DNA from: GCA-003244245 sp036378735
Lineage (GTDB): Bacteria; Actinomycetota; Actinomycetes; Mycobacteriales; Pseudonocardiaceae
Direction: 5' to 3'
Assembly (NCBI GenBank): GCA_036378735.1
Contig: DASUVX010000135.1
Location: 11,305 to 75,304 of the forward strand
DNA: 64,000 nucleotides
The notes under the pieces were generated by a model, which was not told the origin of the DNA, did not search any database, and worked only from the letters and a program-made list of their open reading frames with translations. Positions 24,527 through 33,030 of this stretch are shown one piece after another. The stretch's first letter is position 1. Each line of letters opens with the position of its first letter. The position numbers and the translations under genes were made by a program.

Positions 24527-26140
24527 GTGGATTACTTAGTGCTCATCGCGGTGGTGGCCGTAGCGCTCGCCGTTGGGGCGGGGATCAGCTGGGTGGTCGG
24601 GGGTGCGCTCCGGCGGGCGACGGTGGCCGAGGCCGGGCGGGCAGCGGACGCCGCCCGGGGCGCCGTCGAGGCCGAGCTGGCCGCGGCCCGCCAGGAGGGC
24701 GACGTGGCCCGCGCCGCCAGGGACGCGCAAACAGCCCGGGCCGAGCAGTGCAACCAGCGCGCCGAGGAGGCCGGTGCGCGAGCCGCGGCGGCGCAGGCCG
24801 AGCTGGCCGGTGTCCGAGCCGCGCTCGACGCCGAGCGGACCGCCGCGGCCGACCGGGAGCGTTTGCTCACCCAGCGCGAAGCAGAGCTCAGGGACAGCTT
24901 CCAAGCGCTGTCGGCCGAAGCGCTGTCCCGCAACAACGAGGCGTTCGTCCAGCTCGCGGAAGCCCGGCTGGCCAAGGTCACCGCGGCCCTATCGGCCAAG
25001 TCAGACGGCGACGCCACCCAGCGTCAGCAGGCCATCGAGTCGCTGCTGGGCCCGATCACGCAGAGCCTGCACCGGCTCGATGGTCAACTGCGCACGGTGG
25101 AGAAGGAGCGGGAAGCCGCCTACGCGGGTTTGCGCGAGCAGGTCGGCGCGATGCATCGCACCTCCGAGCAGCTGCAAAGCGAGACCCGGCAGTTGGTCAC
25201 CGCGCTGCGCGCCCCGCAGGTCCGCGGCCGGTGGGGTGAGCTGCAGCTGGAGCGGATCGTGGAGCTGGCCGGCATGGTCGAACACTGCGACTTCTCCCGC
25301 CAGGTCACCGCCACCGACGGCAGCGGCGACGACGACGCGGTCGTTCGCCCCGACCTGGTGGTGCACCTTGCCGGCGGCAAGCACATCGTGCTGGACGCCA
25401 AGGTGCCCTTCGGCGCCTACCTGGAAGCAGTCGAGGCCACCGACGCCGACCGCCGCGCCGACCGGCTGGCCGCGCACGCCCGCCACTTACGCGCGCACGT
25501 CGATGCGCTGGCGCACAAGTCCTACTGGCTGCGCTTCGATACCAGCCCGGAGTTCGTGGTCCTGTTCGTCCCCGGCGACCCGTTCCTCGAGGCAGCGCTG
25601 CAGGCCGATCCCGCGCTGCTCGAGCATGCCTTCGAACGCAACATCGTGATCTCTACTCCGACCACCTTGATCGCGCTGTTGCGGACGGTGGCTTACACCT
25701 GGCGGCAGGAGGCGTTGGCCAGCAACGCGGCGCGGGTGTACGAGCTGGGCCGCGAGCTGCACTCCCGGCTAGCCACCATGGGCGGCCACGTGGCCAAACT
25801 CGGCAAGCAGCTCGGTGGTGCGGTGGATGCGTACAACCGCACCGTCAGCTCACTGGAGTCGCGGGTACTGGTCACCGCCCGCCGCTTCGGCGAGTTCGGC
25901 GTGGTCAGCGAACAACTCGACACGCCCGAGCAGGTCGAGCGAAGTCCGCGCACCGTGCAAGCGGTGGAACTGGTGGCGTCCGCAACGGACTCACTGGTGG
26001 CCCTGGATGCCGGGCAGCGCGCACCGCGGGATGCGGAGACCGATGGTGCGCCAGACTCCGATCAGAACTGGGCGTGGGTTATCGAAGCGTTACACCGGGC
26101 GCCGGGCGAGGATCCGCCACGGGCTAGTGTGAACGAGTGA
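24527..26140 (+). CDS. rmuC: DNA recombination protein RmuC family
   Basis: 537 residues. An N-terminal transmembrane helix (YLVLIAVVAVALAVGAGISW) is followed by an Ala/Glu/Arg-rich coiled coil (residues about 30-150). The RmuC nuclease-like domain follows, with LVTALRAPQVRGRWGELQLE and LDAKVPFGAYLEAVEA. RmuC limits recombination at inverted repeats in E. coli, which is notable given the many palindromes here. GTG 24527; its stop overlaps the next gene by GTGA. Confidence 0.92.
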   Translation: MDYLVLIAVVAVALAVGAGISWVVGGALRRATVAEAGRAADAARGAVEAELAAARQEGDVARAARDAQTARAEQCNQRAEEAGARAAAAQAELAGVRAALDAERTAAADRERLLTQREAELRDSFQALSAEALSRNNEAFVQLAEARLAKVTAALSAKSDGDATQRQQAIESLLGPITQSLHRLDGQLRTVEKEREAAYAGLREQVGAMHRTSEQLQSETRQLVTALRAPQVRGRWGELQLERIVELAGMVEHCDFSRQVTATDGSGDDDAVVRPDLVVHLAGGKHIVLDAKVPFGAYLEAVEATDADRRADRLAAHARHLRAHVDALAHKSYWLRFDTSPEFVVLFVPGDPFLEAALQADPALLEHAFERNIVISTPTTLIALLRTVAYTWRQEALASNAARVYELGRELHSRLATMGGHVAKLGKQLGGAVDAYNRTVSSLESRVLVTARRFGEFGVVSEQLDTPEQVERSPRTVQAVELVASATDSLVALDAGQRAPRDAETDGAPDSDQNWAWVIEALHRAPGEDPPRASVNE

Positions 26141-26604
26141 CGGGAACCCGAGCCCGAAGCGCCAGCGCGCGCGGGTCTTGGGATGAGTATGCGCTGTTGC
26201 CGGACGGTCCGGGGATGCCGTGGTGGGCGGCGTTGCTGTGCACGCTCGCGCTCGCAGCGACAGGTGTTTTCGCCGACCTGGAGCGACTCAACCGGCTGGG
26301 CGTCGTGTTCCAGGCGTGCTACTTCCTCGGTTGCCTGTTCGCCGTGCTGGTCGTGCAACGTAAAGGGGTATTCGCACCGATGGTTGCACCCCCACTGATC
26401 TTGGCCGTGGCCGTACCGGGGGTGGTCTGGGCCACCGGTACAACGCCCACCGGTGGCGGGTTGGTCGCCACCGCGCTCGCCGTCGGCACCCCTTTGATCA
26501 ACGGGTTCCCCACCATGGCGATCACCACCGCGTTCACCGTCGCCATCGGTGCGTTCCGGCTGTTCCTCGAGCGACGGCCGAGCGCCCGGCACACGACCGA
26601 ATGA
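26137..26604 (+). CDS. DUF6542 membrane protein
   Basis: 155-residue protein with about four transmembrane segments (WWAALLCTLALAATGVFADL, FQACYFLGCLFAVLVVQRKG and others) and a conserved Pro-rich loop (MVAPPLILAVAVPG). It corresponds by position to Rv1111c, always beside ispH in related genomes; function unknown. It overlaps rmuC by 4 nt and converges on ispH with a 3-nt gap. Confidence 0.8.
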   Translation: MTGTRARSASARGSWDEYALLPDGPGMPWWAALLCTLALAATGVFADLERLNRLGVVFQACYFLGCLFAVLVVQRKGVFAPMVAPPLILAVAVPGVVWATGTTPTGGGLVATALAVGTPLINGFPTMAITTAFTVAIGAFRLFLERRPSARHTTE

Positions 26605-26607
26605 TCG

Positions 26608-27552
26608 CTACCCCCCTGGCGAGCGCTTGAGTTCTCGAGGTAACGAGAACACCAACGACTCGTCCGCAGTGATGATCTCTTGTACTTCGGCGTACCCACG
26701 TTCGGCCAGATAGTCCAAGACGCCCTGCACCAGCAGCTCGGGCACCGAGGCGCCGCTGCTGACTCCGACCGTCCGCACCCGGTCCAGCCATCGTGGATTG
26801 ATATCCCCGTGCCAGTCCACCAGGTGGGCGCAACGCGCGCCGGCGCCGAGCGCGACCTCGACAAGGCGCACCGAGTTGGACGAATTCTGCGACCCGACGA
26901 CGAGCACCAGGTCGCACTCGGGGGCCATCGCCTTCACCGCCACCTGCCGGTTTTGGGTCGCGTAGCAGATGTCATCACTGGGCGGGTCGGCCAGCTCGGG
27001 AAACCGTTCGCGCAGCCGGGCCACGGTATGCATCGTCTCGTCGACCGACAGGGTTGTCTGAGACAGCCACACCACGCGGGAGGGGTCGCGCACCGAGACA
27101 GAATCCACCGCCTCCGGTCCATCGACGAGCTGGACATGGTCGGGCGCCTCCCCCGCGGTGCCCTCGACCTCCTCGTGGCTTCGGTGACCGATGAGCAGGA
27201 TCTCGTAGCCGTCCCGCGCGAACCGCTTGACCTCCTGGTGCACTTTGGTGACCAGCGGGCAGGTGGCGTCGATCGTGCGCAGTCCCCGGGTCGCGGCCTG
27301 CTCGCGCACCAGGGGGGACACGCCATGCGCGGAGAACACCACGACGGCGCCCGCGGGCACCTCGTCAGCGTGGTCGACGAAGACCACGCCGCGGCTTTCC
27401 AGGGTCTGTACCACATGCCGGTTGTGCACGATCTGCTTGCGCACGTACACCGGGGCCCCGTGCGCCTCGAGTGCCTTCTCGACCGTCGCCACCGCACGGT
27501 CGACCCCGGCACAGTAGCCGCGGGGTCTGGCGAGTAGCACGCGTTTGGTCAT
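26608..27552 (-). CDS. ispH: 4-hydroxy-3-methylbut-2-enyl diphosphate reductase
   Basis: 314-residue IspH/LytB, last enzyme of the MEP isoprenoid pathway. The three Cys ligands of the [4Fe-4S] cluster are at C14 (RGYCAGVDRA), C98 (DATCPLVTK) and C196 (DICYATQNRQ). Substrate-binding H43, H76 and the HRSHEEVEG region are also present. It makes IPP and DMAPP, the precursors used by the prenyl synthase encoded at 39 kb. Equivalent to Rv1110. Confidence 0.97.
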   Translation of the reverse strand: MTKRVLLARPRGYCAGVDRAVATVEKALEAHGAPVYVRKQIVHNRHVVQTLESRGVVFVDHADEVPAGAVVVFSAHGVSPLVREQAATRGLRTIDATCPLVTKVHQEVKRFARDGYEILLIGHRSHEEVEGTAGEAPDHVQLVDGPEAVDSVSVRDPSRVVWLSQTTLSVDETMHTVARLRERFPELADPPSDDICYATQNRQVAVKAMAPECDLVLVVGSQNSSNSVRLVEVALGAGARCAHLVDWHGDINPRWLDRVRTVGVSSGASVPELLVQGVLDYLAERGYAEVQEIITADESLVFSLPRELKRSPGG

Positions 27553-27673
27553 GCCCCTACCCTACGGGCGGCCTCCGCAACGCCGCGGCGACAGCCTGTG
27601 GTGCGCCTACCCCTAGTCGGCGAACTAATCCCGAGTAGGCATAAGCCGGGCGGCTGGGGCAGGCTTGACGACC

Positions 27674-28291
27674 ATGAGCCATGTACCCTTGCCTGTCCGC
27701 GTCGCCGTGGGCCTGGTGGTCACCGCCGTGGAGCAGGCTCGCAAGCTGCCCGAGCAGCTCGTTGATCTTCCTGTCACCGCCGCCAGCCGCGCCGTGCAGG
27801 CCGGGATGCGGATGCAGCAGCGGGTCACTGAGCTGGCGATCAAAGGTGACCAGGTGTTTTCGCTGTTGCAGCCGGTGGAGGACACTGCACCGTGGGCCAG
27901 GTTCGACGAGGACGATGAACCGCCGAACCCTGGTACCGAGGCCGGCGCAGGCGAGCCAGCCAACGCAGGTGACGGTGTCTCTGCTGGTGCTAGCCCCAGC
28001 GCCCGAGCCGGTGCCCGGCCCGATACTGCCGAGGTCGACGAAGCCGACGTCGCGCAGGCCCTGGCGCCGTCGCACGCCAGTACGGACGGTACCCGGCCCG
28101 CCGCCGCCAGCGGGCCATCCGAGCTGCTCGCCGGATACGAAGAGATGTCCTTGGCCGAGTTGAGAACCAAGCTGCGCGCGTTGTCCCTGCCCCAGCTGGA
28201 GGCGCTGCTGGTGTACGAGCACGCCCACCGGGACCGGCCGGCGTTCGTCACGCTGCTGTCGAACCGGATCTCCACAGTCCGCTCGCAGTGA
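27674..28291 (+). CDS. Lipid droplet-associated protein-like (Rv1109c-type)
   Basis: 205 residues. A helical N-terminus (VPLPVRVAVGLVVTAVEQAR...LPVTAASRAVQAGMRMQQRV) is followed by a low-complexity Ala/Gly/Pro/acidic linker of about 70 residues. A short conserved C-terminal helical domain (MSLAELRTKLRALSLPQLEA ... FVTLLSNRI) resembles SAP/Rho-N-like helix pairs. The family is annotated as lipid-droplet-associated in actinobacteria. ATG 27674 preferred over TTG 27665. Overlaps xseA by GTGA. Confidence 0.75.
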   Translation: MSHVPLPVRVAVGLVVTAVEQARKLPEQLVDLPVTAASRAVQAGMRMQQRVTELAIKGDQVFSLLQPVEDTAPWARFDEDDEPPNPGTEAGAGEPANAGDGVSAGASPSARAGARPDTAEVDEADVAQALAPSHASTDGTRPAAASGPSELLAGYEEMSLAELRTKLRALSLPQLEALLVYEHAHRDRPAFVTLLSNRISTVRSQ

Positions 28292-29556
28292 TCAAGAGCT
28301 CAGTGGCCGAAACTCCCGTGACCGAAATCTTGCCCGCCACGACACCGGAGGCGCCTTGGCCGGTCCGCACCGTCGCCCGCAAGATCGCGGCGTGGATCGA
28401 CCGGTTGGGTACGGTCTGGGTCGAGGGGCAGATCACCCAGATCAGCGCCAAACCGGGCACTGGAACCGCTTTTCTGACCCTGCGCGATCCGGTGGCCGAC
28501 GTGTCGATCACTCTGACCTGCGCGACCGCGCTGGTGCGGGATCGGCAGCCGCCGCTGGTGGATGGCTGCCGGGTGGTGGTGCACGGCAAGCCGTCGTTGC
28601 ACCTGGGCCGCAGCACGCTGAGCCTGCGTGTCGATGAGATCCGCGCGGTGGGGATCGGCGAGTTGCTGGCCCGCATCGAGCGGCTGCGGCGCATCCTGGA
28701 CGCCGAAGGCCTGTTCGATCCCCGGCGCAAGCGAGCGCTGCCGTTGCTGCCCGGCTGCGTCGGGCTGATCACCGGCCGGGGCAGCGCAGCCGAACGCGAC
28801 GTGCTCAGCAACGCCACCGCCCGCTGGCCCGCGGTGAACTTCCGGGTGTGCAACGTGGCGGTACAGGGCCCGCTGGCGGTGAGCCAGATCGTTGAAGCAC
28901 TAGCCGCACTAGATACAGACCCCGCCGTGGAGGTGATCGTGCTGGCCCGCGGCGGAGGCAGCGTGGAGGACCTGTTGCCGTTCTCCGACGAGGAGCTGTG
29001 CCGCGCGGTGTCGCGCTGCACCACCCCGGTGGTCTCGGCGATCGGGCACGAGCCGGACACTCCGCTGGTCGACCACGTCGCGGACAAGCGCTGCTCCACC
29101 CCCACCGACGCCGGCAAATGCGTGGTGCCCGACGTTGCGGAGGAAACCGCTGTGGTGCACCAACTGCGTAACCGCTGCCGGCGTGCCCTGCACGGTTGGG
29201 TCGATCGGGAGCGCCGGCTGCTCGACGCGCTGCGCACCCGCCCGGTGCTGGCCAACCCGTTGCGCCCGCTGTCCGAGCACGACCGGATGGTGACCGAGCT
29301 GCGCACCCGCGCCGACCGGGCCCTGCTCGGCGGGCTACGAACCGCAGAGGGCGGGTTGGCGCACACGGCGGCACGCTTGACGGCGCTGGGACCGGCAGCC
29401 ACCCTGGCCCGCGGCTACGCGGTGGTCCAGCGCGTGACCACGGACACCGGGCCGGCCCCGGTGCTGCGATCGGTGACCGACGCCCCGCAGGGCACCGAGC
29501 TGCGCATACGGCTATGCGATGGGGCCTTGGGTGCGGTGGTGACCGGTGACAAGTGA
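28288..29556 (+). CDS. xseA: Exodeoxyribonuclease VII large subunit
   Basis: 422 residues: an N-terminal OB-fold (PVRTVARKIAAWIDRLGTVW, GTAFLTLRDPVADVSITLTC), the catalytic domain with VLARGGGSVEDLLPFSDEEL and AIGHEPDTPLVDHVADKRCSTPT, and a helical tail. With XseB it degrades single-stranded DNA. GTG 28288 overlaps the preceding stop. Internal overlap of 11 nt with xseB. Confidence 0.95.
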   Translation: MIKSSVAETPVTEILPATTPEAPWPVRTVARKIAAWIDRLGTVWVEGQITQISAKPGTGTAFLTLRDPVADVSITLTCATALVRDRQPPLVDGCRVVVHGKPSLHLGRSTLSLRVDEIRAVGIGELLARIERLRRILDAEGLFDPRRKRALPLLPGCVGLITGRGSAAERDVLSNATARWPAVNFRVCNVAVQGPLAVSQIVEALAALDTDPAVEVIVLARGGGSVEDLLPFSDEELCRAVSRCTTPVVSAIGHEPDTPLVDHVADKRCSTPTDAGKCVVPDVAEETAVVHQLRNRCRRALHGWVDRERRLLDALRTRPVLANPLRPLSEHDRMVTELRTRADRALLGGLRTAEGGLAHTAARLTALGPAATLARGYAVVQRVTTDTGPAPVLRSVTDAPQGTELRIRLCDGALGAVVTGDK

Positions 29557-29794
29557 CAGCAGCAACGCCGATCCGGCAACGCTGGGCTACGAGGCCGCGC
29601 GCGACGAGCTGGCCGAGGTGGTGCGCCGGCTGGAAGCCGGAGGACTGACCCTCGAGGACTCGCTGGCGCTGTGGGAACGCGGAGAGCAGCTTGCCGAGAC
29701 CTGCCAGCGGCATCTCACCGGCGCCCGTGAGCGCATCGAGTCGGTGATAGCCGCTCGCGAGCAGCGCGCTGATGCCCCTCCGCTCACAAACTGA
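29546..29794 (+). CDS. xseB: Exodeoxyribonuclease VII small subunit
   Basis: 82-residue XseB with the typical helical hairpin (ELAEVVRRLEAGGLTLEDSL, LWERGEQLAETCQ). GTG 29546 lies inside the xseA 3' end, so stoichiometric coupled translation is likely. Confidence 0.93.
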   Translation: MTSDSSNADPATLGYEAARDELAEVVRRLEAGGLTLEDSLALWERGEQLAETCQRHLTGARERIESVIAAREQRADAPPLTN

Positions 29795-29861
29795 AGAATC
29801 TGGGAGGATTGCGAGGGTTCCATATCTTGGTTTTGGCGCGCCGGATATTTCGGGAGGACTT

Positions 29862-30896
29862 ATGAGTACTTTGTCGGCTCCACGCCAGAATCAGAAGCAA
29901 GAGGAACCCGACCGCAACCTTGCTCTGGAGCTGGTGCGGGTCACTGAGGCCGCCGCGATGGCCGCGGGCCGCTGGGTCGGTCGCGGTGACAAGAATGGCG
30001 GTGACCAGGCCGCTGTGGACGCCATGCGCAAGCTGGTCGGCTCCGTCTCGATGCGCGGGATCGTGGTGATCGGTGAGGGGGAAAAGGACGAAGCACCGAT
30101 GCTGTTCAACGGCGAGGAGGTCGGCAACGGGCAGGGCCCGGAATGCGATGTCGCGGTCGACCCGATCGACGGCACCACGCTGATGAGCAAGGGCATGCCC
30201 AACGCGCTTGCAGTTCTGGCGGTCTCGGAGCGGGGCACGATGTTCGATCCCTCTGCGGTCTTCTACATGGAGAAAATCGCCACCGGACCGGAGGCAGCCG
30301 ACGCCATCGACCTGTCCGCGCCGGTGGCCGAGAACATCGCGCGGGTCGCCAAGGCCAAGCGAATGGACATCTCCGACATCACCGTGTGCATCCTGGACCG
30401 GCCCCGGCACAACGACCTGGTCCGTCAGGTCCGTGAGGCCGGCTCGCGGATCACCTTCATCACCGATGGCGACGTCGCAGGGGCGATCGCCGCCGCCCGC
30501 CCGGACACCGGCGTGGACTTGCTGATCGGTATCGGCGGCACCCCGGAGGGCATCATCAGCGCCGCCGCGCTGCGCTGCATGGGCGGCGCGATCCAAGGCC
30601 GGCTGTGGCCGCGGGATGACGCCGAGCGGCAGGCGGCACTGGACGCCGGGCACGACCTGGACCAGATCCTCACCACCGAGGACCTGGTCCGCGGCGACAA
30701 CGTGTTCTTCTGCGCCACCGGCATCACCGACGGGGAACTGCTGCGCGGGGTGACCTACCACACCGGAGGGTGCCGCACGCACTCCATCGTCATGCGCTCC
30801 AGGTCCGGCACAGTGCGAATGATCGACAGCGTGCACCGGCTGGACAAGCTGCGCCAGTACGCCGCCGTGGACTTCGATCAGCTCCCCCGGGCATGA
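29862..30896 (+). CDS. glpX: Class II fructose-1,6-bisphosphatase
   Basis: 344-residue GlpX: metal-binding GEGEKDEAPMLFNGE and DPIDGTTLMSKG, then GIGGTPEGIISAAALRCMGG. It dephosphorylates fructose 1,6-bisphosphate in gluconeogenesis. ATG 29862 follows GGGAGG at 5 nt spacing; the frame is open further upstream without homology. It overlaps fumC by ATGA. Equivalent to Rv1099c. Confidence 0.96.
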   Translation: MSTLSAPRQNQKQEEPDRNLALELVRVTEAAAMAAGRWVGRGDKNGGDQAAVDAMRKLVGSVSMRGIVVIGEGEKDEAPMLFNGEEVGNGQGPECDVAVDPIDGTTLMSKGMPNALAVLAVSERGTMFDPSAVFYMEKIATGPEAADAIDLSAPVAENIARVAKAKRMDISDITVCILDRPRHNDLVRQVREAGSRITFITDGDVAGAIAAARPDTGVDLLIGIGGTPEGIISAAALRCMGGAIQGRLWPRDDAERQAALDAGHDLDQILTTEDLVRGDNVFFCATGITDGELLRGVTYHTGGCRTHSIVMRSRSGTVRMIDSVHRLDKLRQYAAVDFDQLPRA

Positions 30897-32293
30897 CCCA
30901 GCACTACCGCACCGAACGGGACACCATGGGCGAGGTGGAGGTGCCCGTCGAAGCCCTGTACCGGGCGCAGACCCAACGCGCCGTGGACAACTTCCCGATC
31001 TCCGGCCGAGGCCTGGAACGCGCCCAGATACGCGCGCTGGGGCTGGTCAAGGGCGCCTGCGCGCGGGTCAACGCCGAACTGGGCGTGCTCGACGAGGAGC
31101 TGGCCGGGGCGATCGCCGCTGCTGCCGACCAGGTGGCCGCCGGTGAGCATGACGCCCAGTTCCCCGTCGACGTTTTCCAGACCGGCTCGGGCACCAGCTC
31201 CAACATGAACGCCAACGAGGTGATCGCCACCCTGGCCAGCCGGGCCACCGGCCACGATGTGCACCCCAACGACCACGTCAACGCCTCGCAGTCGTCCAAC
31301 GACGTGTTCCCCACCACCATCCACCTGGCCGCGACCGAGGCGATCGCGCACGACGTGATGCCGGCGCTGGTGCACCTGGCTTCGGCACTGACCCGCCGCT
31401 CGCGTGACTGGGCGAACGTGGTCAAGGCGGGTCGCACCCACCTGATGGACGCGGTGCCGATCACGCTCGGCCAGGAGGCCGGTGGGTGGGCCGCCCAGGC
31501 TCGCTACGGTGTTGAGCGGCTGGCGAGCTGCCTGCCCCGGCTGGCGGAGCTGCCCATCGGGGGCACCGCGGTGGGCACCCGGTTGAACGCGCCGGCGGGT
31601 TTCGGTGCCGCCGTCGTCGAGCAGCTGCGCCGCACCACTGGCCTGGACTTGCTCACCGAGGCTCGCGACCACATCGAGGCGCAGGCCGCGCGGGACGGTC
31701 TCGTCGAGTGCTCCGGCGCGCTGCGCACCGTCGCGGTGTCCCTGTTCAAGATCGCCAATGACCTCAGGTGGCTCGGTTCGGGCCCCCGGGCCGGCCTGGC
31801 CGAGCTGCGGCTACCCGATCTGCAGCCCGGGTCGTCGATCATGCCCGGCAAGGTGAACCCGGTGATCTGCGAGGCCACCATGATGGTGGCTGCTCAAGTG
31901 ATCGGTAACGACGCGTGCGTCGCGTTCGCCGGTTCACAAGGCAACCTGGAGATCAATGTGATGATGCCGGTGATGGCGCGCAATGTGCTGGAATCGGCCC
32001 GACTGCTCGCGGCGGCAGCCCGGTTGCTCGCTGACCGAGTCGTCGAAGGTGCCCAGGCCGACGCCGAGCGCTGCCGCGAGTACGCCGAGTCGTCCCCGGC
32101 GATCGTGACTGCGCTCAACGGCTACGTCGGTTACGAGGAGGCCGCCTCCATCGCCAAACAGGCGCTGCTGGAAAAACGCACCATTCGCGATGTCGTCCGC
32201 GCCCGCGGCCACCTCACCAACGGAACCCTCACTCCCGACCAACTCGACGCTGCCCTCGACGTCCTGAAGATGGCCCAGCAGGAACCCGGCTAG
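30893..32293 (+). CDS. fumC: Class II fumarate hydratase
   Basis: 466-residue FumC (TCA cycle, fumarate to malate). Signature GSSIMPGKVNP, substrate motifs TGSGTSSNMNANEV and NDHVNASQSSNDVFPT, and catalytic His/Ser regions (AGRTHLMDAVP) are present. Full family length. Start overlaps the glpX stop by 4 nt, so gluconeogenic and TCA enzymes are co-translated. Ends 4 nt from the convergent secreted protein gene. Confidence 0.97.
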   Translation: MTQHYRTERDTMGEVEVPVEALYRAQTQRAVDNFPISGRGLERAQIRALGLVKGACARVNAELGVLDEELAGAIAAAADQVAAGEHDAQFPVDVFQTGSGTSSNMNANEVIATLASRATGHDVHPNDHVNASQSSNDVFPTTIHLAATEAIAHDVMPALVHLASALTRRSRDWANVVKAGRTHLMDAVPITLGQEAGGWAAQARYGVERLASCLPRLAELPIGGTAVGTRLNAPAGFGAAVVEQLRRTTGLDLLTEARDHIEAQAARDGLVECSGALRTVAVSLFKIANDLRWLGSGPRAGLAELRLPDLQPGSSIMPGKVNPVICEATMMVAAQVIGNDACVAFAGSQGNLEINVMMPVMARNVLESARLLAAAARLLADRVVEGAQADAERCREYAESSPAIVTALNGYVGYEEAASIAKQALLEKRTIRDVVRARGHLTNGTLTPDQLDAALDVLKMAQQEPG

Positions 32294-32297
32294 AGGA

Positions 32298-32732
32298 TCA
32301 CCCGTGATTGACGGTCGCTGGTGGTGGATGCTCCTCGCACGGCACATTGCTGCCGTAGCTGGGCAGGAGATCGTCGCGCACCCAGCCCTGGTCTCCGGTG
32401 GCGGTATTGCGCAGGTAGGTCCACGTGCCACCGTCGCCAGGGGTGTAGCACAGGTATTGGGCACGCTGATCATGCAGACCCTGGCCGGTCTGAATGCAGG
32501 AATTGCTGGGGCCGCTGCGCAAAGTCACCGTGTTGGCGGGGAAATTCATCCACGGACGGTTATCCTTCGCCGGGTAGCTCAGCCCGCAGGAAATCATCGT
32601 GGAAGCTCCCACGCCCGGCCCCTCCTTGTCCAGCGGTGTCGACGCTGCGGCGCTTGCTGGCATCGCGATGGCCAGTGTTGCGGTGGCCGCCGCGAGCACC
32701 GGAGCGGCCACCCGTGCGGAGGTCCAAGACAT
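32298..32732 (-). CDS. Secreted SH3-like domain protein
   Basis: 144 residues. A Sec signal peptide (VAAPVLAAATATLAIAMPAS, cleavage near ASA) precedes a mature part of about 115 residues resembling a bacterial SH3 fold (NTVTLRSGPSNSCIQTGQGL, WTYLRNTATGDQGWVRDDLL). Four Cys residues in the mature chain could form two disulfides. No catalytic motif; such proteins may bind cell wall or act as adhesins or inhibitors. ATG 32732 has GAGGGG upstream. Monocistronic, opposite in strand to fumC. Confidence 0.75.
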   Translation of the reverse strand: MSWTSARVAAPVLAAATATLAIAMPASAAASTPLDKEGPGVGASTMISCGLSYPAKDNRPWMNFPANTVTLRSGPSNSCIQTGQGLHDQRAQYLCYTPGDGGTWTYLRNTATGDQGWVRDDLLPSYGSNVPCEEHPPPATVNHG

Positions 32733-32960
32733 CAGAAAGTCCCCTCTCCCTGTTCGTCGTCATGGGCATCCCAGGTCCCCCGCCCGACCCGTCTCCTGGG
32801 ATACGTTGCGATGTCCACGCTAGGTCGCGGCGCTTTCTGGGCACTTTCCGTCCGCTTGCCGCCCGTCACCCACGATTGCATCACCTGCCTCGCCGCGTGA
32901 CCGGGAGCAGCCGAGGTGGGCATCTACGCCGTCATTCGGCCCGATTGGGGGAAAGCTCGG

Positions 32961-32988
32961 TTACGTGCTGGCATCATATGGCTACACT
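32961..32988 (+). promoter_or_regulatory. Candidate promoter of the AfsR-like regulator gene
   Basis: TTACGT (32961-32966) and TACACT (32983-32988) are spaced by 16 bp and lie about 45 nt before the GTG at 33031. Both hexamers are close to actinobacterial housekeeping consensus. It is the clearest promoter-like element in the 298-bp gap from 32733 to 33030. Confidence 0.45.
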
Positions 32989-33030
32989 CGGTACTGACCA
33001 GCTAGGTGGCGGCTGAGCGGGGGTGGCGGA

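Noticed and set aside
28248..29402. 384-codon minus-strand ORF over xseA
   Set aside because: Ser/Arg-rich antisense shadow of a conserved gene; no domain.
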